From: Symbiodinium natans
Lineage: Eukaryota; Sar; Dinophyceae; Suessiales; Symbiodiniaceae
DNA: 50,000 nucleotides
NCBI GenBank assembly: GCA_905221605.1
Contig: CAJNDS010002197.1
Location: forward strand, 117,501-167,500
Direction of reading: 5' to 3'
In this document: positions 16,069 to 24,929 of the stretch, piece after piece
How positions within the stretch are numbered: the stretch's first letter is position 1
How the letters are laid out: each line of letters begins with the position of its first letter
Position numbers and translations under genes: made by a program
Notes under the pieces: model-generated
Databases searched by the model: none
What the model was told of the DNA's origin: nothing
Seen by the model: only the letters and a program-made list of their open reading frames with translations

Positions 16069-17933
16069 CGCCCCTAAAGCCAGGACTCCAGTTTAACCCC
16101 AAGACACCCCATGCTGTGGTTCGTACCCCGGAGTGGGTTGTAGTCGGTTACACCCCTAATGGCTTCTCGGTCGACGTCGAACGAGACCGACTGCAAGCCC
16201 TAGGTTTTCGGGTGCCAGATGCCACCAGGGGTAGGATACCACAAGCCGCTGTGGTGTCTCCTCCGCTTGCGCCAGGTCCAAAGGTTCAAGACGATCAGGT
16301 GCCAGCTAGTGGCGTGCCAACCGCATTCCCCTCAGTCGCAGCTCGGGGCGTCGGACCCTTGGAGCATGTCCCAGGCGAAGCAGGTGCATCTCCCTCGGTC
16401 GCAGCTCAGGGCATCAGACCCTTGGAGCCTGTCCCAGGCGTGCTAGGTGAAGCAGGTGCATCTCCCTCGGTCGCAGCTCAGGGCGTCGGACCCTTGGAGC
16501 ATGTCCCAGGCGTGCCAGGTGAAGCAGGTGCATCTCCCTCGGTCGCAGCTCAGGGCATCAGACCCTTGGAGCATGTCCCAGGCGTGCCAGGTGAAGCAGG
16601 TGCATCTCCCTCGGTCGCAGCTCAGGGCATCAGACCCTTGGAGCATGTCCCAGGCGTGCCAGGTGAAGCAGGTGCATCTCCCTCGGTCGCAGCTCAGGGC
16701 ATCAGACCCTTGGAGCATGTCCCAGGCGTGCCAGGTGTTCTAGGTCTACGAACAGGTGCATTCTGCCCGGTCGCAGCTCAGGGCGTCGGACCCTTGGAGC
16801 ATGTCCTAGGCGTGCCAGATGAAGCAGGTCTGCCTGCAGCTGTCACTCCTGCCCTATCCACGTCCTTGAAAAGCCCGGCTGAAGGCCCTCCGGCCTCCAA
16901 CACGACTACCATCTCTGAACCTGCCACGGGCTCAAATGCCAGTCTCCCAAACCTCCAGGCGATTTCTGAGAAGAAGGGTGAGGTAATCCCAGCTGCCCAG
17001 GCTTGTCCTGCTTGGCTTCCACGCCTTTCAGCCACTCGAGCTGATCCAAGTCCTAGGATCACTTCCGGACCTTCCCAGCTTAAGTCAGTTGAGCCCGCGG
17101 TCATCGAAAACATAGAAGCTCATCTGGCGGACCTCGACGCCAATGGGCGCAAGTTGGAGATCACTCACACAGCTTCTCCAAAGGAGGCCAGGCAGCACTT
17201 GGAAAAATGGAAGGAATCGATGGAGGAAGAACTGAATGGTCAGTTGGCTTCAGGTTGTTTGACTCGCCGAGACGGAGAGGAAGCACGACAGCTTTTGAAG
17301 CGTCCGGATGCTGAAGTCTTGAGCAGCCTGAATGTGTGGACCGTCAAGCCACCCAAGCCCAACAGCAACAAGATGTACAGGCGAAAAGTCAGGACCGTGG
17401 CCTGTGGAAATCAAAGCGAGGTCACCAGTGAAGTGAACACTTACGCCTCCGGTGCCAGAGCTGAGTATGTCCGGTTAGCTTTGAGCTTGGCAGCAAACAA
17501 CGGTTGGGATGCCTTTACAACAGACATCTCCCAGGCGTTCCTGCTGGCGCCAAAGCCAGAGCAGCGAACCATACTTCTCCGACCAACCCGGGAGCATGTG
17601 TCATTAGGGTTGGCCTCCCCCACGGAACTGTGGGAAGTCAACCGGGCAGTCTACGGACTCCGGGAGAGTCCAAAGTGGTGGTCAACCTACCGGGATAGTT
17701 GTCTCCGTACCGCAGCGTGGGACAACTATCACCTTGAAGCCACTTCGTGCGATTCCATGTGGACTGTCAAAGATGACAAGGGTGCCACCTGTGGCATAGT
17801 TGTCACATACGTTGATGACTTCTTGATCCTTGGTAACCGCGCAATGGCCTCTGGATTCCGTTCGCACCTTTCCTCAGAGTTTGGGTGGGCCTCGTCAGAA
17901 CTTGAAGGTTGCGAGCAGCCAGGAGATAGTTGA
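15984..17933 (+). CDS. Linker and reverse transcriptase (second frame)
   Basis: 649 codons in a frame shifted from the integrase frame near 16050. The first true part (LTPLKPGLQFNPKTPHAV, then WVVVGYTPNGF) completes the extra domain started upstream. A 24-residue tandem repeat follows (residues about 113-282), then a Pro/Ser-rich linker, then copia-type reverse transcriptase: KWKESMEEEL near 409, TDISQAFL with D514, EVNRAVYGLRESPKWW, and the YVDD box at 609-612. It copies element RNA into cDNA. The frame ends at a TGA in the palm/thumb junction; the continuation is in another frame. The first roughly 30 residues before the shift are probably not translated this way. Confidence 0.85.
   Translation: MDRRGIELLFSSRRSVGSSPSNRARIPLTPLKPGLQFNPKTPHAVVRTPEWVVVGYTPNGFSVDVERDRLQALGFRVPDATRGRIPQAAVVSPPLAPGPKVQDDQVPASGVPTAFPSVAARGVGPLEHVPGEAGASPSVAAQGIRPLEPVPGVLGEAGASPSVAAQGVGPLEHVPGVPGEAGASPSVAAQGIRPLEHVPGVPGEAGASPSVAAQGIRPLEHVPGVPGEAGASPSVAAQGIRPLEHVPGVPGVLGLRTGAFCPVAAQGVGPLEHVLGVPDEAGLPAAVTPALSTSLKSPAEGPPASNTTTISEPATGSNASLPNLQAISEKKGEVIPAAQACPAWLPRLSATRADPSPRITSGPSQLKSVEPAVIENIEAHLADLDANGRKLEITHTASPKEARQHLEKWKESMEEELNGQLASGCLTRRDGEEARQLLKRPDAEVLSSLNVWTVKPPKPNSNKMYRRKVRTVACGNQSEVTSEVNTYASGARAEYVRLALSLAANNGWDAFTTDISQAFLLAPKPEQRTILLRPTREHVSLGLASPTELWEVNRAVYGLRESPKWWSTYRDSCLRTAAWDNYHLEATSCDSMWTVKDDKGATCGIVVTYVDDFLILGNRAMASGFRSHLSSEFGWASSELEGCEQPGDS
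16321..16830 (+). repeat. In-frame 72 bp tandem repeat
   Basis: Copies of TCTCCCTCGGTCGCAGCTCA begin at 16389, 16461, 16533, 16605 and 16677, exactly 72 bp apart, with diverged copies on both sides. Each encodes 24 residues (pattern GEAGASPSVAAQG-RPLEHVPGV). The period is a multiple of three, so copy number can change without breaking the frame. Confidence 0.95.
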
Positions 17934-19807
17934 AGTTCTTGGGAATGGAGATTGAAAGGCTTCCTCAAGGTTATCGTGTGCACCAACGGCCTTACATCGA
18001 GCAACTCCTGTCTGCTTACGATGTCGGCCACCCTGTGAGGACACCTCTGCCACGAATTCAGGAGGAGCCAGACGTGGTGCCCTCCTCGCCAGAATCCTTG
18101 AAGCAAGCGCAAAAAGTGCTGGGAGAGCTCTTATGGATCTCCCAGCGTTCTCGTCCTGATGTCAGTTTTTCAGTATCTCTGCTTGCATCATGGGTGCATC
18201 GCAACGCGCAGGATGTGATAAAGTTGGCCCTCCGTGTGCTTTCATATGTGGCCACGACTAAGGAGGAGTGCTTGCATTTTGAACGCCAGAGTTCCCGTGG
18301 AGAGCCACCACTCGTGTGCTACACCGACGCATCGTTCTCGCCATATGGCGGTCGGTCGGTTTCGGGCTTAGCTATAGTGGTTCAGGGCTGTCTCGTTTCG
18401 TGGCGGGCAAATAAGCAGGCTTTCGTGGTCTTATCCTCCTCGGAAGCAGAGCTGGTGTCTGCAACCGAAGGAGTCGTTCAGGCCCAGAGTCTCATGCCCC
18501 TCCTCCAGGAGTTGGGAACCACCTGTAAGCAGGTTGCACTGCGGGTGGACAACACCTCGGCAATCCACCTCCTTCATGGGCGGGGAGCCAATAGAACCCG
18601 TCACCTTCGTGTCAGAGCCGCATACGTGTCGGAGTTGATCGAATCTGGCGAGGTCGCGGTTGAGCACCAACCGGGGAAGGAGCAGTTAGCTGACGCTTTC
18701 ACAAAGATTCTCCCTTCACCTCGGTTGTGTTTCTTGAAACAGCTGTTAAAGCTCCGCTCTGAGAACCCCGGTCCGGACCTGGGAGAGGACACTGTGGATG
18801 AAGATACTTTTGCAGATGAAGCCCCGAGTCCGCAAATTGCCTCAGCGGATGTCGCCAGGGATTTGTCAAGTCCCCGTTCTGTGGCTTCTCCTTCTGTGCT
18901 TGCCAGCGTGTCAAGATGGTTGACTGGGCTAGTGACGTTTTGCCAGGCTACCTCATGTGCTGGGGAAAGGGCACTCACCGTTGCACCCGGGGTTGAGGAG
19001 GAGGCGGCGGAAGGAGTCCCCTTAGGAATCCGAGTGGATTTCACACTGGCCACCTACCTTGGACTGTTGATTGTGTTGCTAGTTGCCCTATGCTGCTGGG
19101 AAGGGGTGCATCGATGCCGTCGACCACAGCCTCTTACCGCGCAAGCCAAGGCTGTTCGACACCAGACCCGAAAGAGCAAGAAAATTGAAGAGAAAGTGCA
19201 GGAGGCTGTGGCTCGGGAGATCCAAGGTCTTCGCCATCGAGGCGCAGCCCAAACCTCTTCCGGGGCTCCAGCGTCTCCTGAGAGCGAGTCAGCCTCTACC
19301 TTGGAGCAATCTGCCCCTTCGTCCCAGCTCTCTTCTTCAGCAGGCCGTTCAGCCGAAGTTCCTGCTTTAACTTTCGGGCCGGTTGTTCAACCGATATCTT
19401 CGGACTCTCAACCTCCGTCGAGCACCTCCCTCCCATTTTCCAAGTCAAGGGCTGCCCCAGCCAGTAGCGCTCGGAGCAGTCACCAGGCTTCACCGCATCT
19501 CTCCGAGCGTGTTCCGACGATGGTCAATCCCATGAGTGCCGTGACTCCCGGGCCCTCGAAGGGCTCTCATGTTCGACCTCCAACTCTTGTGGACCAGGAG
19601 GTGCAAACCGTGCACTCCGGTGACCTGGCAATTCCTTTGTCTGCCTTAAACCGAGGCATTCCCACCGGATCAATCATGACCACCATGCAGCGAGGTGGAG
19701 TTGTTCACCTGTACGATGACTGTTCATCGCTGGGCGTTCCAGCCTACCGGCAGACTCGCACTTTCTGCCGAACCTGTCTTCATAGGGTAGGGTTGGGTAA
19801 TCCATAG
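17930..19807 (+). CDS. Reverse transcriptase thumb, RNase H and C-terminal tail (third frame)
   Basis: Opens right after the stop of the previous frame with the copia motif KFLGMEIERL; no ATG is needed if this is one polyprotein broken by a frameshift. RNase H follows with D133 (YTDAS), E174 (SSSEAEL), D207 (RVDNTSAIHLL) and D255 (LADAFTK), the four acids expected. RNase H removes RNA from the hybrid during cDNA synthesis. After the usual end (near residue 280) there are about 340 extra residues: a Ser/Pro-rich part, a hydrophobic helix near 374-390 (YLGLLIVLLVALCCWEGV) followed by basic residues, a charged helix (RKSKKIEEKVQEAVAREI), a Ser/Pro-rich stretch, and a final motif H593-x4-C598-x14-C613-x2-C616. 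It ends at TAG 19805. Confidence 0.85.
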   Translation: MKFLGMEIERLPQGYRVHQRPYIEQLLSAYDVGHPVRTPLPRIQEEPDVVPSSPESLKQAQKVLGELLWISQRSRPDVSFSVSLLASWVHRNAQDVIKLALRVLSYVATTKEECLHFERQSSRGEPPLVCYTDASFSPYGGRSVSGLAIVVQGCLVSWRANKQAFVVLSSSEAELVSATEGVVQAQSLMPLLQELGTTCKQVALRVDNTSAIHLLHGRGANRTRHLRVRAAYVSELIESGEVAVEHQPGKEQLADAFTKILPSPRLCFLKQLLKLRSENPGPDLGEDTVDEDTFADEAPSPQIASADVARDLSSPRSVASPSVLASVSRWLTGLVTFCQATSCAGERALTVAPGVEEEAAEGVPLGIRVDFTLATYLGLLIVLLVALCCWEGVHRCRRPQPLTAQAKAVRHQTRKSKKIEEKVQEAVAREIQGLRHRGAAQTSSGAPASPESESASTLEQSAPSSQLSSSAGRSAEVPALTFGPVVQPISSDSQPPSSTSLPFSKSRAAPASSARSSHQASPHLSERVPTMVNPMSAVTPGPSKGSHVRPPTLVDQEVQTVHSGDLAIPLSALNRGIPTGSIMTTMQRGGVVHLYDDCSSLGVPAYRQTRTFCRTCLHRVGLGNP

Positions 19808-19970
19808 GATAGGCTCCTTTGGTTGATCTCCACCATATCCCTCTCGCCTTCGGACTTTCTGTGTCATTTCTTCTTTCCTCGTTCGTTTCGTTGTCGTGTG
19901 GGCACCGGCCTGGCTTAGTGGTTTAGGTCGGGTGTGTCAGGTACAGTGGTACGGCCCTTGCGGTAGTACC
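19808..19970 (+). other. 3' untranslated region of the copia element
   Basis: Non-coding stretch between the last stop and the purine tract. Near 19939-19970 GGTAC and GTACC flank a short hairpin (loop around GGCCCTTG). Confidence 0.6.
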
Positions 19971-19979
19971 AAGGAGGAG
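19971..19979 (+). promoter_or_regulatory. Polypurine tract
   Basis: AAGGAGGAG directly abuts the 3' LTR, the expected place and composition for the plus-strand primer. Confidence 0.85.
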
Positions 19980-20356
19980 TGTTAAAGGACACCCCCTCCC
20001 CTTTTCCATCTTTCTACCCCAAGGGTGAATCTTTGATACGGATGCTTGTTCGGGCTCAGGGGTGGCTACGGGAAAGAAGGCCCCTTGGGACGAACATTCA
20101 AACATGCAGACATGTACAGCATAATGCAAGTAGAAGCTTCGCATTCATGAGCACTGCTTTCTCTCAGCTTGTTGTTGCGACATTGAGAAAAGTCCGATTC
20201 GTTCTTGCATGGCTGGGAGTTGCCCTCGCTGGTCTGGTATTGGGAACGATACTGGAGAAGATTAGCAGGCCCATCTGTGCATTGGACTGACACGCACAAC
20301 TCAAGAAGTGCACCAACATCCTTTTCTTTGGCTGAGATATCTGCTGAAGATCTACG
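19980..20356 (+). repeat. 3' LTR
   Basis: Same 377 bp as 9372-9748, TGTTAAAGGAC to GATCTACG, no differences found by reading. Confidence 0.95.
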
Positions 20357-20361
20357 TATAT
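20357..20361. repeat. Target-site duplication, right (TATAT)
   Basis: TATAT directly after the 3' LTR, then ATGTGG as in the uninterrupted copy A. Confidence 0.9.
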
Positions 20362-20564
20362 ATGTGGTCTTGATTGAATACTTCAGACATCTTTGTTTCA
20401 TCGTTATGTAAGTAGAACCGCTTCTATTTCCATTATTGTGCATTTTTAAGCTTGCTCATGCAAATTGTGCTTTTCGGACATAGTATATAAGTGATCTTTA
20501 GTGAATACTTCAGCAATCTTTGTCTCATTGTTATGTAGGTAGAACCGTTTCCATTTCCGCAAGT

Positions 20565-21300
20565 GTTTATTTCGTATTTGGTTGAGTATGGTCCTTTAAA
20601 TAGTATTCACTTGAGTCAAATTGGGCTATTTGCTTAAGAATTCCTCTAGTAGTTAAATTCGCATAGAATGAATACTTCAAAAAAATTGTTTCATGAATAT
20701 GTAAACATAAGGTGTTTCATTTGACTTTGCAGATAGTACTTCAATAATACTTTGCCTGGTATAAACACAACTGTTTCAATGCATTAGTTGCTCAACAAAG
20801 CACTATTTGCCCTTTAAACCACACTTTGCCATATTTTGGTTGAATATGGTGCTTCTTTCGTATTTTGGTTGAGTATGGTCCTTTAAATGGTATTCACTTG
20901 AGTCAAATTGGGCTATTTGCTTAATAATTACTCTAGTAGCTAAATTCGCATGAAATGACTATTTCAAAAATAAAAACGATTCATGAATATGTAAACATAA
21001 GGTATTTCAGTGGACTTTTCAGAGAGCATACTTTGCCTAGTACAGACACAATTGTATAAATACAGTATTTGCACTTTAAACGCACACTTTGCAGTTTTTT
21101 GGTTGAGAATGGTGTTTATTTCGTATCTTCGTTGAGTATGCTCCTTTAAATAGTATTCACTTGAGTCAAATTGGGCTCTTTGCTGAATAATTACTCTAGT
21201 AGCTAAATTCGCATAGAACCAAGAAAAATGTTTCACTATTTGATTAATACTTTGCCTCGTACAAACACAATTGTATAAATAAATTAGTTGCTCAACAAAA
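20565..21300 (+). repeat. Three tandem ~260-290 bp subrepeats, copy B
   Basis: Same three-unit block as 3225-3960, starting near 20569, 20858 and 21119, with scattered substitutions. The 90-codon minus-strand frame at 20964-21236 corresponds to 3624-3896 but differs at about nine residues. Confidence 0.7.
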
Positions 21301-21525
21301 CATTAATTGCCCTTGGAAGGCACAATTTGCATAGAAAAAACACTGATCTAAACATCTAAAAACAGCATTGTCCGCTTCAGATTCAAAATGTAGATTCTTC
21401 CAATGCTGGCTTATCGGGGTCTGTGAGGTGGGTGTCCCAGTAACTGTCCTTCATTACCCGGTGATTAACTACGCGACTTTTGGGCCTTCTTTGTTATTCT
21501 TTGTTAACAAGGCCTAAAAAGGCCT

Positions 21526-21564
21526 AAAAAGGGTAGGTCGCTGGGGGGGGGGGGGGTAGCGTAC

Positions 21565-21568
<4 letters not shown>
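21526..21568 (-). repeat. Right terminal inverted repeat, copy B
   Basis: AAAAAGGGTAGGTCGCT, G14 (21543-21556), TAGCGTACATATA, followed by a TA/CA microsatellite to about 21610. Confidence 0.75.
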
Positions 21569-21601
<33 letters not shown>

Positions 21602-21650
21602 ATATATTATATTTCCATTTTTCTTGCTTGACCTTTCTAAACCATACGGT

Positions 21651-21779
21651 GCCTCCAGGCCTCCAGGTCCCCTTTCCTGCCTCAATGGCATCTCCAGGTC
21701 CCTCTCGGGTGGCTCGTCCAACGTGGTCAACGAGGTCTTGCCACAAGTGCTGCTGGGAATCGCACCTGATGCCGTTTAG
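21651..21779 (+). other. Coding-like island, strand uncertain
   Basis: The plus frame reads LNGISRSLSGGSSNVVNEVL then PQVLLGIAPDAV, to TAG at 21777. The minus strand is also open (DLVDHVGRATREGPGDAI), so direction cannot be settled. A TTTAGGG array follows. Confidence 0.3.
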
Positions 21780-21817
21780 GGTTTAGGGTTTAGGGTTTAG
21801 GGTTTAGGGTTTAGGGC
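21774..21817 (+). repeat. (TTTAGGG)n array
   Basis: Six perfect units. Confidence 0.95.
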
Positions 21818-21968
21818 AGCCCCCCCACCCCCCCCCAAAAGCTGAAAGGCCCGAAGCCCCAAACCCAAGTCCTCGACTTGAAAGGCCAAACGCCCAGCCT
21901 CCGGTTTCTTCCAGGGCGCTTAGGGTCCAGGGCTGAAGCCCTCAGCCCTCAGCCCCAGAACCCTCGAG

Positions 21969-22105
21969 CGTTTAGGGGTTTAGGGGTTTAGGAATTTAGG
22001 GGTTTAGGGGTTTAGGTGTTTCCGGGTTTCGGGGTTTAGGGGTTTAGGGGTTTAGGGGTTTTTGGGGTTTAGGGTTTTAGGGTTTTAGGGTTCAGGGTTT
22101 AGACC
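21969..22105 (+). repeat. (TTTAGGGG)n / TTTTAGGG array
   Basis: Octamer-type TTTAGGGG units, then GGTTTTAGG units. Confidence 0.88.
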
Positions 22106-22131
22106 TTTATGCCTTATGCCTTCAATCCCAG

Positions 22132-22180
22132 GCAAGTGGACATGGTGTCCTACAGCTGCTCGGTCCACTTTGGCGCATAA
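22132..22180 (+). other. Weak coding-like island
   Basis: After CCCAG|G, the frame QVDMVSYSCSVHFGA ends at TAA 22178. Plausible last exon, but very short. Confidence 0.22.
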
Positions 22181-22436
22181 CCCGAAGCCACCAACTGCCG
22201 GCTTCTGTTGTTCTTTGGTTGCGTGCCTCCCAACACCTAAGATCGATCTTTTTAGGGTTTAGGGTTTAGGTTCCCTTATAACCCCATTTAAACCAAAAAG
22301 GGCACCCCCTTTTTTTTCCTAGGTTACTCCTGGGATCTCCTGGGTCTAGAACCCTAAACCCTAGACCCCTTATCAGCTCATCCAGCAAGGAAGTGCTTTC
22401 GTGTTTTCTTCTCGGTTCAGGGTGGATGGCCTCGGG

Positions 22437-22574
22437 ACCCTAAACCCTCAACCCCAAACCCTAAACCCTAAACCCTAAACCCTAAACCCGAAACCCTAAA
22501 CCCTAAACCCTAAACCCTAAACCCTAAACCCTAAACCCTAAACCCTAAACCCTAAACCTAAACCCTAAACCCTA
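22437..22574 (-). repeat. (CCCTAAA)n array
   Basis: About 19 units, mostly perfect. Confidence 0.96.
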
Positions 22575-22679
22575 TTTGTAGCGTGTTGGGACTTTGTCAG
22601 GGCTCAGGGTCGTTCAGTGCCTTCTAGGTACTGCACCCCCAGTTTGCCTCCACCCCTGCCTAGGGCTAGGGGGCGCTAT

Positions 22680-22784
22680 CCCTAAACCCTAAACCCTAAA
22701 CCCTAAACCTTAAACCTTAAACCCTAAACCCCAAACCCCAAACCCTAAACCCTAAACCCTTAACCCTAAACCCTAAACCCTAAC
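22680..22784 (-). repeat. (CCCTAAA)n array
   Basis: About 15 units with CCTTAAA and CCCCAAA variants. Confidence 0.94.
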
Positions 22785-22912
22785 ACCTCCTGAGCCTTAA
22801 GCCCCTTTCTCCTTAAGCCCCTGGTGTGCAAACATAACTGATCTCCAGCCCCCTGCAGCATTTTTCAGCACGGGACTGTGGCCACGGCCTCCGCAAAAGC
22901 GCAGGGCTTGGG

Positions 22913-22970
22913 GTGTAGGGTTTAGGGTTTAGGGTTTAGGGTTTTGGGCTTAGGGGTTAGGGTTTAGGGC
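22913..22970 (+). repeat. (TTTAGGG)n array
   Basis: About seven units. Confidence 0.9.
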
Positions 22971-23220
22971 CTAACGTCCAGACTATGGAAGAACATGATG
23001 ATGCCACAAATGGAAAGCTGAACACTTCTGGCCTTTTGACCTCGGGGGGTTTCAGGGCATGAAGGATTCCGGTTTGGGACTTTCTTGGGAACTTGCAGGA
23101 TTGAGGTTTAGGGGCTTAGGGCTTAGAGGTTTGGGTTTCGGGACTAGGGCTCCTGGATCTCACGCACAGGGTCTCGAAGGGTTTTGAACGTTCGAGGGAT
23201 CGTCCCTCGTGTCTCCCGCC
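22971..23220. other. Spacer, no recognisable gene
   Basis: Includes a small hairpin CGAGGGA-TCG-TCCCTCG at 23193-23209 just before the ATG frame at 23221. Confidence 0.4.
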
Positions 23221-23301
23221 ATGCCGGAGACGAACGGAGAGGGCGAGGAGGAGGACAGTGCCCAATACCGGTTCTGTGTGCGAGAGACCCGCAGTGTTTA
23301 A
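23221..23301 (+). CDS. Candidate first exon or micro-ORF
   Basis: CGCC-ATG at 23221 opens a 26-codon frame, MPETNGEGEEEDSAQYRF then CVRETRSV, to TAA at 23299. Acidic and hydrophilic, as N-terminal exons often are. No GT-type edge is obvious, so it may be a stand-alone short frame or end in an unseen donor. Confidence 0.3.
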   Translation: MPETNGEGEEEDSAQYRFCVRETRSV

Positions 23302-23514
23302 ACTCCTAAATCCCTAAGCCCGGAGCCCTGGCTTGAGAGGTGGTTCCGGGGTTTGAGGATTTTGGATATGTGTGTGCGTGTTTCGTATTGAGAATGGTTG
23401 CAAGAAACAGTTGGAGCTAGAGTGGCATGTGTTCTGACCCTGCAAGGTATTTTGGACCGCCACGAACTAAGCCACTGCAGTAGGATGCTAGGACTACGAA
23501 CCCCCAGGCCCGAA

Positions 23515-23695
23515 ACCTAAACCCATAACCCTAAACCATAACCCTGAACCGATCGAGGTTTCGGTTGGTAGAAGACAGCAGGAAGTTGGTGCCGTGGCCC
23601 CTAACCCTAAACCCTAAACCCTGAACCGTAAACCCTAAACCCTAAACCCCAAACCCCAAACCCCAAACCCTAAACCCGAAACCCTAAACCCCTTG
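23515..23695 (-). repeat. Degenerate (CCCTAAA)n arrays
   Basis: Two blocks (23515-23550 and 23601-23695) with CCCCAAA variants around a short unique insert. Confidence 0.85.
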
Positions 23696-23825
23696 TTGTC
23701 CCCCAAGTAGCTCACCATAGAATCTCCAAAAACGTAGGGACACTTCGCCCAACCCTCAACCCTCAACCCCCCCCGCTCTCCCCGAGATGATGCCCTGTTA
23801 AACCTGATATTACGTTGAGTTTCAA

Positions 23826-24131
23826 ACCGAAGTAACCTAACCTAACCCCTAACCCCTAACCCCTGACCCCTAACCCCTGACCCCTGACCCCTAACCCCTG
23901 ACCCCTGACCCCTAACCCCTAACCCCTAACCCCTAACCCCTAACCCCTAACCCCTAACCCCTAACCCCGAACCCCGAACCCCGAACCCCGAACCCCGAAA
24001 CCCGAACCCCGAACCCCGAACCCTCAAACCCTAAACCCTAAACACTAAACCCCAAACCCTAAACCCTAAAGCCTAAACCCGAAACCCTAAACCCCAAACC
24101 CTAAACCCTAAAGCCTAAGCCCTAAACCCCA
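23826..24131 (-). repeat. Variant telomere-like array (CCCCTAA, CCCCTGA, CCCCGAA, CCCTAAA)
   Basis: Successive homogeneous blocks of CCCCTAA/CCCCTGA, then CCCCGAA, then CCCTAAA. Such blocks suggest local spread of variants by slippage or unequal exchange. Confidence 0.93.
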
Positions 24132-24135
24132 AAAG

Positions 24136-24223
24136 GACGAAGACCTGGTGTTTCCGGCAGAGCTGGACGAGTTCCTGGAGTTCTGCGTCACCGACGCACG
24201 GAAGCCACCAGTTTGGGCTTTGC
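24136..24223 (+). CDS. Exon-like coding island, product unknown
   Basis: After CCCCAAAAG the frame reads DEDLVFPAELDEFLEFCVTD then ARKPPVWALQ. It is acidic, with regularly spaced Phe/Leu suggesting an amphipathic helix, and GC-rich at third positions. It sits between two CCCTAAA arrays. The AG at 24134-24135 would be the acceptor. No family recognised. Confidence 0.42.
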
Positions 24224-24484
24224 AAACCCTAAACCCTAAACCCTAAACCCTAAACCCTAAACCCTAAACCCTAAACCCTAAACCCTAAACCCTAAACCCT
24301 AAACCCTAAACCCTAAACCCTAAAACCCTAAACCCTAAACCCCAAACCCTAAACCCTAAACCCTAAACCCTAAACCCTAAACCCTAAACCCTAAACCCTA
24401 AACCCTACACCCTACACCCTAAACCCTAAACCCTAAACCCTAAACCCTGAACCCTAAACCCTAAACCCTAAACCCCTAAACCCG
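24224..24484 (-). repeat. Long (CCCTAAA)n array
   Basis: About 37 units, mostly perfect; among the longest in the window. Confidence 0.98.
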
Positions 24485-24763
24485 AATTCGGCAAGTTTGA
24501 GCTTGGGGTTCTTAGGCCTTCGTGCCTTAGGGTTGTAGGGGAACCCCAAACCCCAAGCCGAAGCACGAAGCCCCAAACCCTAAGCCCTAAGCCCCAAACC
24601 CTGAACCCTATGCCCTTGATCCCAAAGCCCGAACCGAAGCGTTTAGGAATTGGGGTTTCGGCCTGAACCCGAAACCCCCAAACCCCTCAAGCAAAACCCG
24701 AAACCCTGAATCCTGAGCCCTACGCCAACAAAGCCGCCACTAAGCCCCAGCAGCCTCCCACCA
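24485..24763. other. Degenerate telomere-like spacer
   Basis: Scattered CCCTAAG, CCCCAAA and CCCGAAA units in unique sequence; no gene seen. Confidence 0.5.
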
Positions 24764-24862
24764 AGCCCTAAACCTTAAACCCTAAACCCGAAACCCGAAA
24801 CCCTAAACCCTAAACTCTAAACCCTAAACCCTAAACCCGAAACCCTAAGCCCTAAACCCGCC
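24764..24862 (-). repeat. (CCCTAAA)n array
   Basis: About 12 units with CCCGAAA variants, just before the island at 24871. Confidence 0.92.
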
Positions 24863-24870
24863 AAGCCCAA

Positions 24871-24921
24871 GCCAAGGAGCACGAAGGCGACTGGAATGCC
24901 ATTAGCCAGGAATTCCTCGAG
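24871..24921 (+). CDS. Exon-like coding island, product unknown
   Basis: 51 bp reading AKEHEGDWNAISQEFLE, ending GAG|GTGGGG, a GT-type edge. CCCTAAA array before, TTTAGGG array after. The GDW motif also occurs in the island at 5701. No family recognised. Confidence 0.42.
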
Positions 24922-24929
24922 GTGGGGGG

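Larger units (their letters stand above)
9372..20356 (+). mobile_element. Ty1/copia-type LTR retrotransposon, frameshifted but young
   Basis: A 10,985 bp element with 377 bp LTRs that read as identical, a 5 bp TATAT duplication, a tRNA-Met-like primer site at the 5' LTR edge and a purine tract at the 3' LTR edge. The domain order (Gag with zinc fingers, protease, integrase, extra domain, reverse transcriptase, RNase H) has integrase before reverse transcriptase, which defines copia-type elements. At nearly 11 kb it is about twice the usual copia length because of repeats and extra segments. The reading frame shifts three times (near 10130, 16050 and 17925), so this copy as read cannot make one polyprotein. 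LTR identity indicates very recent insertion. Confidence 0.95.
8416..21568 (+). mobile_element. Putative non-autonomous TIR element, copy B, split by a copia element
   Basis: Parts 8416-9371 and 20357-21568 together match copy A (2066-4228) throughout. The sequence GCATAG-TATAT breaks at 9371 and resumes at 20357 as TATAT-ATGTGG, while copy A reads GCATAGTATATATGTGG without a break at 3016-3032. The element was therefore present in two copies before the copia insertion. No transposase is visible. Confidence 0.65.
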
